The position numbers and the translations under genes are program-made. This document shows, one piece after another, positions 1-7,011 of a DNA stretch of 10,610 nucleotides (positions are counted from its first letter, which is position 1; each line of letters opens with the position of its first letter). The notes below the pieces were generated by a model. It was given only the letters and a program-made list of their open reading frames with translations, was not told where the DNA came from and did not search any database. Source of the DNA: a bacterium (lineage in GTDB: Bacteria; KSB1; UBA2214). The stretch is taken from assembly GCA_029560815.1 (NCBI GenBank), contig JAKQKF010000227.1:1-10610 (forward strand), in the 5' to 3' direction.

Positions 1-1193
1 TCATTCCGGATCAGCGCGGGATCGACATAGGGCTCCTCAAAGAGGCCAAGTTTGAATTTGTAATAGAGAAGCGGACGCACCAGGCCGTCGATGACCTTCT
101 CCTCGAGCCGTCCCGAACGGACCAGCTCAACCAGAAGGGGATAGCAGTCGCCGTCAGGCAGCTCAATATTGACCCCGGCCTGAACGGCGAGCAGGGCCGC
201 TTCGCTCTTGTTCTCCGCCAGTCCGTAGCCGACCGTGTCCTCCTTGTAGTGGAGCTCGGTGATGGCGCAATAGTCGGAGACCAGCATGCCGGTGTAGCCA
301 TACTCCTCGCGCAGAACGCGCTGCAGCAGCCAGGCATTGGCGTGGGAGGGGATGCCGTCGATCTCGTTATAGGAGGGCATGATCGCGGCCGGATCGGCCT
401 GCTTGATCACCTGCCGGAAGGGATAGAAAAAGATATCGCGCAGGACGCGCTCTGAAATATTGGCCGGGCCGATATTCGAGCCGGACTCGGGTTCGCCGTG
501 ACCGGTGAAGTGCTTGAGGGTGGCGAGGAGGTGCTCCTTGTCCTTGAACTCGCCGTCTCCCTGCAATCCCTTCACCGCCGCGATGCCCATGCGGGCGGCT
601 ACATAGGGGTCTTCACCAAAGGTCTCCTCGGCACGGCCCCAGCGCGGCTCGCGCATGACATCGATGACCGGCGTCAGGGCGAGGTGGGTTCCCCGGCTGC
701 GGGCGTCAGAGGCGATGGCACTGTAGATTTCCTGGACGAGTTCGGGATCGAAGGTGGAGGCAAGGCCGATAGGCTGGGGATAGCTGGTGGCATTTTTGGC
801 GGCGAGTCCATGCAGACACTCTTCGTGAAAGATCACCGGAATGCCGAGACGGGTCTTCTCAATGAAAAATTTCTGCAGTTTGTTGCTTACCTCGGCGAGG
901 GCTTCGGGTGCGAGGCCGCCGGTGAGATCGCTCGGCCGCGCGATCTGTCCCATGCCGTGGCCGCAGTAACGTTCCATTCCGTCGGTGTCGATCTCGGTTG
1001 TGCCGGGTTTGAAGATATGCTCGCGCAATCGCCAGAGGCTGATCATCTGGGCTACCTTCTCCTCGAGAGTCATGCGGCCGAGGAGATCGGCCACCCGCTG
1101 CTCGATCGGGAGCTGCGGATTTTTATATTCAGGGTGATGCGCTGACGGGGCCGGGGCGGCGGGTGCAGCGGCGCCCCTTTTGTGACTGTCCAT
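1..1193 (-). CDS. Glycoside hydrolase family 3 beta-xylosidase/beta-glucosidase, C-terminus cut by window edge
   Basis: I translated this frame by hand. It is open for 397 codons and runs off the left edge. It is the N-terminal (beta/alpha)8 domain of GH3: the start of the domain reads RMTLEEKVAQM (40-50), the GH3 signature RWGRAEETFGEDPY is at 184-197, the substrate-binding KHF is at 227-229, and the catalytic aspartate lies in LVSDY (D307). The acid/base glutamate of GH3 sits in the second domain, outside the window. Start is ATG at 1193, preceded by a weak AGAGAG; no other in-frame ATG lies upstream before a stop near 1267. The N-terminus is an Ala/Pro-rich stretch (residues 7-17) without a hydrophobic segment, so I see no signal peptide and infer a cytoplasmic enzyme that splits short imported xylo-oligosaccharides. 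Family assignment is firm. The choice of xylosidase over glucosidase comes only from the neighbours. It has its own LacI-operator promoter, so it is a separate transcription unit in the same regulon. Confidence 0.93.
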   Translation of the reverse strand, partial: MDSHKRGAAAPAAPAPSAHHPEYKNPQLPIEQRVADLLGRMTLEEKVAQMISLWRLREHIFKPGTTEIDTDGMERYCGHGMGQIARPSDLTGGLAPEALAEVSNKLQKFFIEKTRLGIPVIFHEECLHGLAAKNATSYPQPIGLASTFDPELVQEIYSAIASDARSRGTHLALTPVIDVMREPRWGRAEETFGEDPYVAARMGIAAVKGLQGDGEFKDKEHLLATLKHFTGHGEPESGSNIGPANISERVLRDIFFYPFRQVIKQADPAAIMPSYNEIDGIPSHANAWLLQRVLREEYGYTGMLVSDYCAITELHYKEDTVGYGLAENKSEAALLAVQAGVNIELPDGDCYPLLVELVRSGRLEEKVIDGLVRPLLYYKFKLGLFEEPYVDPALIRN

Positions 1194-1255
1194 GGCGAGC
1201 TCTCTACGGTATGATGAAAGGCGAGTGGCGGACAATTTAACGGGTTTTAATTTGA

Positions 1256-1269
1256 TTGAACCGTTTCAA
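1256..1269. promoter_or_regulatory. LacI-family operator in front of the GH3 gene
   Basis: The 14-mer TTGAACCGTTTCAA is an imperfect palindrome of the form TTGAA-N-CG-N-TTCAA with the central CG typical of LacI-family operators. It overlaps the -10 element of the GH3 promoter by one base and covers the expected start point near 1262. The same motif occurs at 8281-8294 and, with one change, at 8443-8456 in front of the lacI-type gene. Repression by the regulator encoded at 8499-9524 is inferred from this repetition. Confidence 0.85.
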
Positions 1270-1297
1270 ATATAAATAGTAGCCATTTCAAAGTCAA
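1262..1297 (-). promoter_or_regulatory. Promoter of the GH3 gene
   Basis: Reading the minus strand, a -35 TTGACT (plus 1292-1297) is followed by exactly 17 bp and a -10 TATATT (plus 1269-1274). This would start transcription near 1262 and leave a leader of about 69 nt. An A/T tract just upstream (1301-1313) could act as an UP element. The -10 continues into TTTGAA, so the same site also fits the Bacteroidota -7 pattern TAnnTTTG, although TTTGAA is at the same time the operator half-site. The GH8 promoter has the identical layout. Confidence 0.78.
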
Positions 1298-1300
1298 GCA

Positions 1301-1325
1301 AAAAAAGAAAAAATTGCAGCGCAAT
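1301..1325 (-). terminator. Possible weak intrinsic terminator after the UroD-like gene
   Basis: On the minus strand ATTGC-GCT-GCAAT (plus 1313-1325) forms a 5-bp stem with a 3-nt loop, directly followed by TTTTTTCTTTTTTT (plus 1300-1313). A second, GC-rich stem (CGCCG 1333-1337 with CGGCG 1353-1357) lies just upstream. The position between the UroD-like gene and the GH3 promoter suits a terminator, but the stem is short and the T-tract may instead be the UP element of the GH3 promoter. Confidence 0.35.
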
Positions 1326-1380
1326 GTTCTGCCGCCGGCCGATGTGGCGCCACGGCGTTCTCCCTCTGTATCCCGCCTTG

Positions 1381-2412
1381 TCAGCCGCGGCCCTGCGCCG
1401 CCCGCACAAAGGCCGCGATGTTGGCCGAACTTACTCCGGGGGGCATCCCTCCGCCGCAGGAGAGAATGATCCGGCTGTTATCCTGGAGGGAGGCCGCGAG
1501 CTCCCGGGTGGCCGTTTCCACGCTCTCCGGTGTCCCGGCCGCCAGCACGTCGCGCGGGGGCAGGTTGCCAAGCAGGGTCACCCGGTTTCCGGTCAGCTCC
1601 TTGAGAGTGTCGAGGGTGATATCAAAACCCATGTTGAAGAGGTTGACGCCGATCTCCGGCAGGAAGGGGGCCGAAACCTTGCAGGGGGCGTCGTTGTGGA
1701 GAAATTTGACCGAGACCGGCAGGGCATAGAGTTCCTTGAAGTAGGGCAGTCCGAAGGTCCTGAACTCGTTCTCGCCGATGAAGCCGATGATATCATCGAG
1801 GAGGAAAATGCCGTCAATGGAGGGGAAGGTCTTCATCTGCAGGAGCAGCCACGACTTGAGGAAAGCGGTGATTTTTTTCATCAGGGCTTCGGCCTTTTCG
1901 GGCTCGAGCATCATCGCCATGAGGAACTCGGTTGAGCCCATCAGGTAACTGGCGATGTTGAGCGGACCGCGCGCGACGGCGAAGCGGATCTTGTGGCCGG
2001 CGCTCTCGATGGCCGGCTGGGCGAGCCTGAGCCGGTTGAGCACGAAGGGGAGGAGGCCATCAGTGGCGGGATCGGGCAGCGGCAGGTCATCGATTTCGGC
2101 CGTTGAGCGGATCACACGATGTGCGTGGGGAAATTCGTTGGCCGGGAAGTAGGTGCGCGCGCCAAAGGCGGAGGGCTCGGTGCACATGCCGAATTCGGAC
2201 CAGAATCCGGGCAAAAAGATCACTTCCGGAAAATCAGCAAGTGCCTTGAGGTTGGCTTTGAGCCAGAGCTCGTCGTTGGAAAAATAATCGAGGATGCGGA
2301 TGCCGTACCAGTTCGGCAGCCAGGGGCAGTCGATGATAAAGCCCACCGGCAGGGGATCGACGCGCTCGCCCCTGATGACCCGCTGGACAATTTCCCATTG
2401 TTGATCCGTCAT
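1381..2412 (-). CDS. Uroporphyrinogen decarboxylase (UroD) family protein, probably a methyltransferase-like member
   Basis: 343 aa, ATG at 2412 with a good AAGGAA Shine-Dalgarno 8 nt upstream; it follows the GH115-GH43 gene after 23 nt, so the two are probably co-transcribed. The C-terminal half shows the UroD/cobalamin-methyltransferase fold pattern: FLHNDAP (237-243), a GLFN-type strand (IGVNLFNMGFD, 254-264), TLLGNLPPRDVL (279-290) and LSCGGGMPPG near 317-326. In MtaA/MtbA-type methyltransferases zinc is held by a His-X-Cys pair and a distal Cys. Here H239 and C319 line up with the His and distal Cys, but the middle position is Asp (D241). It lacks the N-terminal arginine-rich motif expected of true heme-pathway HemE, so I do not call it hemE. 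No signal peptide: cytoplasmic. Substrate unknown. Position next to an alpha-glucuronidase suggests, as inference, action on the O-methyl group of 4-O-methylglucuronate; no corrinoid protein is visible in the window. Confidence 0.85.
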   Translation of the reverse strand: MTDQQWEIVQRVIRGERVDPLPVGFIIDCPWLPNWYGIRILDYFSNDELWLKANLKALADFPEVIFLPGFWSEFGMCTEPSAFGARTYFPANEFPHAHRVIRSTAEIDDLPLPDPATDGLLPFVLNRLRLAQPAIESAGHKIRFAVARGPLNIASYLMGSTEFLMAMMLEPEKAEALMKKITAFLKSWLLLQMKTFPSIDGIFLLDDIIGFIGENEFRTFGLPYFKELYALPVSVKFLHNDAPCKVSAPFLPEIGVNLFNMGFDITLDTLKELTGNRVTLLGNLPPRDVLAAGTPESVETATRELAASLQDNSRIILSCGGGMPPGVSSANIAAFVRAAQGRG

Positions 2413-2435
2413 GGCTCAATTCCTTTCCATTTGCT

Positions 2436-5400
2436 TCAGTTTTTGCTGTATTCAAACCAGTGATAGATGGCGCTGCTGCCGCTGCTCTGGCCGAGAGAGG
2501 TCGCGTGGAGGGCGAAGAATGAGCCGACAAATCCGCCGGCGATGCGGGTGCTCAGGAAAGGTCCATCGACCCGGTCGAGCAGCAGTTTCCACTTCCCTCT
2601 TTTTTCTGCATAGTAAAAAGCGTAGCTGCCGCCGGCGGCAGTGATCCTCAAACCGAACTCGCCGTTGAAGGCCGACCTTTTGAGCGGGATCGATTTGAGC
2701 AGGAGCAGCGAGCGTGCCGGCGTTTTCGAGTCGGTGGATTTCCAGAGCTGAAGCGCCGGTTTTTCCTTTTCCAGAGCGAGGCAGAGAAAGTAGTAGTGGC
2801 TCTCGTTCTGAAAGATGGTCAGGCCCGCTTTTTCGTTCTCCGCCCTGGGCTCGAAGGTCAGCGCGGTTGAGGCCGTGCAGAAGGCGTGCTGCTGGCGGTG
2901 GCCGAGAAAGGCGGGATGGCCCGTGCCCGACAGGGTCTCAGGCATCAGCCGGATCTGCAGGGTTCCGCCGCTCAATGCGTGCCACGGCTGCTGCGGCGTG
3001 CGCAGAAACTGCCAGGTGGGGGCGAGCGAGCCGGTATCGAATTCATCACGGAGAGGAAAGTGGCCGCTCGCCGGGAAGGGGGACCAGGCCGGCACTGTGG
3101 GCAGCGGGGCGGGATAGGTGGGCTGTACTTCGGCATGGTCAGGATTGATGACCGGCCAGCCCTCGTTCCAGCGCACCGGCGCCAGGAAGGTCTCACGCCC
3201 GGTATTGTAATAATTCTGCTCCACCGGAGGATAGGGCCGGCAGCCGAGAAAAACGGCCCACCAATCGCCCGCCGGCGTCTCGACAAAATCGGCATGGCCG
3301 GTGCTGGTGACCGGCGAGGGCCGGCCCGGATCGAGATGACGCTGGGTCAGAATCGGATTTTTCTGCCACGGCAGATAGGGACCGTCGATTTGCCGGCTGC
3401 GGAATACCACCACGGAGTGGTTCTCGGCCGTGCCCCCCTCGGCGGCGATGAGATAGTACCAGCCCTCCCTGCGGAAGAGGTGCGGAGCCTCGATCCAGAC
3501 CGGTTTTTGGCTCAGGTCGACCCCGCCGTTGACGAGGATCTTTTCCTCGCCGGTGACCTGCAGCTTGCCGCAGTCGAAGGCGCGCAGGCGGATGGTGCGA
3601 TGGCCGTCATAAAGGGGCTTGCCCTGCGGCGCAATGCTGTTGTAGACGAGCCAGGCTTGCCCGTCCTCGTCGAAGAAGAGAGAGGGATCGATCCCGTCCA
3701 CCTCCGGCAGCCAGACCGGATTGCTCCAGGGACCCTCCGCCGCGGGGGCGGTGACGACGAAATTGCCGCCGCGGTCGACCAGTGTGCAGACCACATAAAA
3801 GCAGCCGTCATGATGACGGATGGCCGGTGCGAAGAGCCCGCGCGAGACTCCGTGTCCTTCAAGGTCGAGCTGATCCGGACGATCCAAAACATGGCCGATC
3901 TGCTGCCAGTTGACCAGGTCCCGGCTTTTGAAGATCGGAATGCCGGGAAAATAGGCGAAAGAGGAGGTGACCAGATAATAATATTCGCCGACCCGGCAGA
4001 TGCTCGGATCGGGATAAAAACCGCTGAGGATCGGATTGTGCACAGCGGTGAGTTCTCTGCGCACAAAGGTCTCGGGCGGCCCCAGATAGGAGGCCCTGGC
4101 TTCGCCGGTTTCGACCACCAGCCGCTGCAGCACGACCCCCGGATCGACCGCCCAGAACTTGAGCACCTGCAGCCCCGCTCTGGCGATGGTATGGGTCGTG
4201 GATTTGACCACGATGTTGTCGCCCACCCATTTTTCCCAATCCATGCCCTTGTGCATATCGACGATCTGCGGGGTCTCGTCATTGAAGGAGACGGCGAAGC
4301 GCAGCCCCCCGGCGTGGTGATAATCGAGCGTCGGCGAGAGCATGGCCTTGACAGTCACTTTGCCACTGCTGAAGAGATGGAGCAGATACTCCAGGCGCGG
4401 GCTCTCCCCGCCCGGCGCTGCCGCCGGCGCGGTGACCGGAAACGGAGTCATCCCGGAGAGGGTGCGGCCCAGTTCGGGGATGTTCTGCCAATGGATCGTC
4501 CCGCTGTTCAGAGCACGGGTGTAGTGCTCCGCCTCGATGGCGACTGCGCTGCCGGACTCGAGAAAGAGCCCGGCGAGCATGGGCTCCGGCTCAGCGGGTT
4601 TGAACAGCGGTACCGTGACCACCACTATGCGGCCACCGGGGCCGCTGATGGTGAGGGGGACCCGGTGGCGCCCGGCGGGCACCTGATCCCACGCCACTGT
4701 GACGGCGATGCGTTTTTCATCCTCGATGAACGAGCGCTCATCACTCAGACGCAGCCACTTCCTGCCCGGCTGGATGGCGTAGTTGAAGGGGGCTTGCCCC
4801 CGGTTGAAGAGCTCGATATGGGTCGACTGTTTGATGAAGGGGTCGAGTTCGGGGAGCACAGCTTCGCCCTGTGAATCGGGCCACCACTGGGAGGAACCTT
4901 CGATCGCCACACCCATTTCGGCGGCGGCCGGCACACTCCTCCGCTTCACCTCCGGCATCGCGTTCGAGTCCGGCTGCTGCCAGTAGGTGTAGCCGATGTG
5001 GGTCTGGTCCATCATATGGCTCCATTTGCCCCCGGCCAGCTCGTGGTTGTAGTAAGCGCTGATCTCGGCATCCCGTGCAAAAAGCGCTTCTGCTCTTTCG
5101 GCCAGGGTGTTGGTCGCGGCGCGGCCCTGGCTGGCATAAACCCGGTTTACAGCCACCGTGTAATAGAGCTCGTAGAGGTTGGCGCAGGCGGTGACGGGGT
5201 GGAGGACGAGCTGATAAAAGGCGTCACGCTGCGCCGGCGGGAGGAGATCATTGAGGCGCTGCGCTCTCTCCGCCAGCCCTTTATAGTCGGAGACCACCTT
5301 CTCCCACTCGCCATAATTGTTGAGGCTGAAGGTGACGGGCTCGAGCAGCTCGGGCTTGCGCCGGCTGTTGAAGCGGGTATAGCCTTCGAGCAGGCCGGCG

Positions 5401-6920
5401 ATTTCGGCGGCGTGCCCGGCGCCGAACTGCCGCGCAGCCCACTGCCGGGTGTATTCGGGAATGCGCTCGGCCGGCCAGGCTTCGGGGTTCCACGCATAGT
5501 CGAGAAAGAATTCGGTCGGCAGTTCCATCGGTTTGATATCGCCGACATTTACAATCCAGATCCGCCGCGCGCCCATTTCGTAGGCGAGGTGCATCTGTTC
5601 CCAGGTGCGCGCGACCTGATTGGTATTGAGCCACTTGTAGTTGCGCGGGCCGCCGACATAGTCGAAATGGTAATAGATGCCATAGCCGCCGCTGCGCGGG
5701 GCTTCGCCCGGCCGCGGCAGCTTGCGGATGTTGCCCCAATTGTCATCGCAGAGGAGGAGGGTGACATCATCGGGCACCCGCATCCCCTTGTCATAATACT
5801 CCTGCACCTCCTTGTAGAGGGCCCAGACCTGCGGGGTTTTTGCGGCCGGTTGGCCGGTCACCTCGGCGATGATCTGGCGCTGGTCTCTGACGATGCGTTC
5901 GAGCAGGGCGATATTGGCCTCTTCGCTCATGGGTTCGTCGCCGTCGCCGCGCATGCCGATGGTGACGACGCTCTCATACGCCCCCATGCGTTCGATCCCT
6001 TCCCGCCAGAAATTTTGCAGGGTCTCCTCATTGGACTCATAGCTCCATTTTCCCCGGCCGAATCGGGCCCACTCCTCGTGGGCGCGCATCATCGGTTCAT
6101 GGTGCGAGGTGGCGATGACGATGCCGTATTCATCGGCCAGCTTGGGATTGAGGGTATCCTCGACGTAGAACATCCGGCCCCACATCGCCGGCCAGAGATA
6201 GTTGCCCTTCATGCGCAGGATCAGTTCGAAGACGTGCTCGTACATGCGGGCATTGAAACCGCCGAATTTGGCAAAGGCCCAGCCCGAGAGGGCGGGGGCT
6301 TCGTCGTTGATGAAGATGCCGCGGTATCTGACTTTGGGCTCGCCCAGGGTGTGGCGGCCGGGCGAGACATAGAGTTTCTGCTGCTGCGGGGGCGGGACGT
6401 CGCTCCAGAAATGCCAGGCCGAAACCCCGATCTGGCTGGAGAGATCGAACAGGCCGTAGATGGTGCCGCGTTTGTCGCTGCCGGCGATGACGAGGGCGCG
6501 CGGGACCCCGGGCAGGGGATTTTCAATGATCTGGGTGGCAAAACATTCCCATCGGCCCGCCAGGCCCGCCGTGTCCAGCTTTCCTTCGGAGGCCAGCCGG
6601 TCGATCAGGGGGCTGACGCCGAGCGTTCCGATGAGGATGATATCCCCGGCCGCCGGCGGAGCATCGAGTAAAAGCTCCGGAGCGGTTCCGGTCACCCGGG
6701 CCAGATCCTTCTGCAGATGGCCGGCCACGCGCAGCACGCCGGGATACTCCCGGCTGCTCGCCACCAGGAAAGCGCTGCGGCCCGGTTCGGCGAGGACGAA
6801 AGAGCCGGGCTGAGGCGTCTCGGTGACATAAGTGGCGGCAGCGGTCGATAGCCCGGCCGGCAGGAGCGCAGCCAGCGCAAGGATCAGGCAGGTACGGATT
6901 TTGGCGGGGGAGAAGATCAT
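2436..6920 (-). CDS. Secreted bifunctional GH115 alpha-glucuronidase / GH43 beta-xylosidase-arabinofuranosidase fusion
   Basis: 1494 aa from ATG 6920. Signal peptide at 1-29 (MIFSPAKIRT, hydrophobic core, AAA), so exported. Residues ~31-945 are a full-length GH115: IFINDEAP (202-209), SHHEPM (272-277), MRGDGDEP (323-330), CDDNWGN (391-397) and NVGDIKP (458-464). D206, D328, E371, N394 and N458 match, as I recall, the essential residues of characterised GH115 enzymes. SYLGPPETF (944-952) looks like a GH115 C-terminus. After about ten residues a GH43 five-bladed propeller begins (~962-1275), with all three catalytic acids: D971 (YPDPS), D1078 (GIDPS) and E1144 (WIEAP). A GH43_C2 beta-sandwich (~1287-1494) follows, as in XynB-type subfamily 11/12-like enzymes. 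Expected substrates are 4-O-methylglucuronic acid branches (GH115) and xylose or arabinose (GH43). An in-frame GTG at 6962 with GAGAGG upstream is an alternative start, but ATG 6920 has GAGG 5 nt upstream and gives the normal signal peptide. Confidence 0.95.
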   Translation of the reverse strand: MIFSPAKIRTCLILALAALLPAGLSTAAATYVTETPQPGSFVLAEPGRSAFLVASSREYPGVLRVAGHLQKDLARVTGTAPELLLDAPPAAGDIILIGTLGVSPLIDRLASEGKLDTAGLAGRWECFATQIIENPLPGVPRALVIAGSDKRGTIYGLFDLSSQIGVSAWHFWSDVPPPQQQKLYVSPGRHTLGEPKVRYRGIFINDEAPALSGWAFAKFGGFNARMYEHVFELILRMKGNYLWPAMWGRMFYVEDTLNPKLADEYGIVIATSHHEPMMRAHEEWARFGRGKWSYESNEETLQNFWREGIERMGAYESVVTIGMRGDGDEPMSEEANIALLERIVRDQRQIIAEVTGQPAAKTPQVWALYKEVQEYYDKGMRVPDDVTLLLCDDNWGNIRKLPRPGEAPRSGGYGIYYHFDYVGGPRNYKWLNTNQVARTWEQMHLAYEMGARRIWIVNVGDIKPMELPTEFFLDYAWNPEAWPAERIPEYTRQWAARQFGAGHAAEIAGLLEGYTRFNSRRKPELLEPVTFSLNNYGEWEKVVSDYKGLAERAQRLNDLLPPAQRDAFYQLVLHPVTACANLYELYYTVAVNRVYASQGRAATNTLAERAEALFARDAEISAYYNHELAGGKWSHMMDQTHIGYTYWQQPDSNAMPEVKRRSVPAAAEMGVAIEGSSQWWPDSQGEAVLPELDPFIKQSTHIELFNRGQAPFNYAIQPGRKWLRLSDERSFIEDEKRIAVTVAWDQVPAGRHRVPLTISGPGGRIVVVTVPLFKPAEPEPMLAGLFLESGSAVAIEAEHYTRALNSGTIHWQNIPELGRTLSGMTPFPVTAPAAAPGGESPRLEYLLHLFSSGKVTVKAMLSPTLDYHHAGGLRFAVSFNDETPQIVDMHKGMDWEKWVGDNIVVKSTTHTIARAGLQVLKFWAVDPGVVLQRLVVETGEARASYLGPPETFVRRELTAVHNPILSGFYPDPSICRVGEYYYLVTSSFAYFPGIPIFKSRDLVNWQQIGHVLDRPDQLDLEGHGVSRGLFAPAIRHHDGCFYVVCTLVDRGGNFVVTAPAAEGPWSNPVWLPEVDGIDPSLFFDEDGQAWLVYNSIAPQGKPLYDGHRTIRLRAFDCGKLQVTGEEKILVNGGVDLSQKPVWIEAPHLFRREGWYYLIAAEGGTAENHSVVVFRSRQIDGPYLPWQKNPILTQRHLDPGRPSPVTSTGHADFVETPAGDWWAVFLGCRPYPPVEQNYYNTGRETFLAPVRWNEGWPVINPDHAEVQPTYPAPLPTVPAWSPFPASGHFPLRDEFDTGSLAPTWQFLRTPQQPWHALSGGTLQIRLMPETLSGTGHPAFLGHRQQHAFCTASTALTFEPRAENEKAGLTIFQNESHYYFLCLALEKEKPALQLWKSTDSKTPARSLLLLKSIPLKRSAFNGEFGLRITAAGGSYAFYYAEKRGKWKLLLDRVDGPFLSTRIAGGFVGSFFALHATSLGQSSGSSAIYHWFEYSKN

Positions 6921-6984
6921 GACGGCCTCGAGGATAGTATGTTTTTCAAGCATGCGCGGCACCTGCGCCTCTCAAGCGGGAGAG

Positions 6985-7005
6985 CGGCCGGTCCGGTTCC
7001 GGCCG
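6985..7005 (-). other. GC-only hairpin between the GH8 and GH115-GH43 genes
   Basis: CGGCCGG (6985-6991) and CCGGCCG (6999-7005) form a perfect 7-bp GC stem with a 7-nt loop, starting 6 nt after the GH8 stop. There is no U-tract, so it is not a classical terminator. It could be an mRNA-stabilising or processing element that sets GH8 level against the downstream gene. The rest of the gap (6921-7011) shows only Shine-Dalgarno-like GAGAGG and GAGG. Confidence 0.4.
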
Positions 7006-7011
7006 GCGGTC

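Noticed and set aside
1381..2412. Heme-pathway hemE
   Set aside because: The gene sits in a glycosidase operon, shows the methyltransferase-like His and Cys pattern, and lacks the expected HemE N-terminal motif.
2886..6671. Long plus-strand open frames of 662 and 557 codons opposite the GH115-GH43 gene
   Set aside because: They lie wholly antisense to a gene with clear domains and catalytic motifs, show no recognisable family, and are expected from high-GC third codon positions.
6921..6962. GTG start at 6962 (or ATG 6953) for the GH115-GH43 gene
   Set aside because: Not excluded, as GAGAGG precedes the GTG, but it would put 14 non-hydrophobic residues before a normal signal peptide; ATG 6920 has its own GAGG at good spacing.
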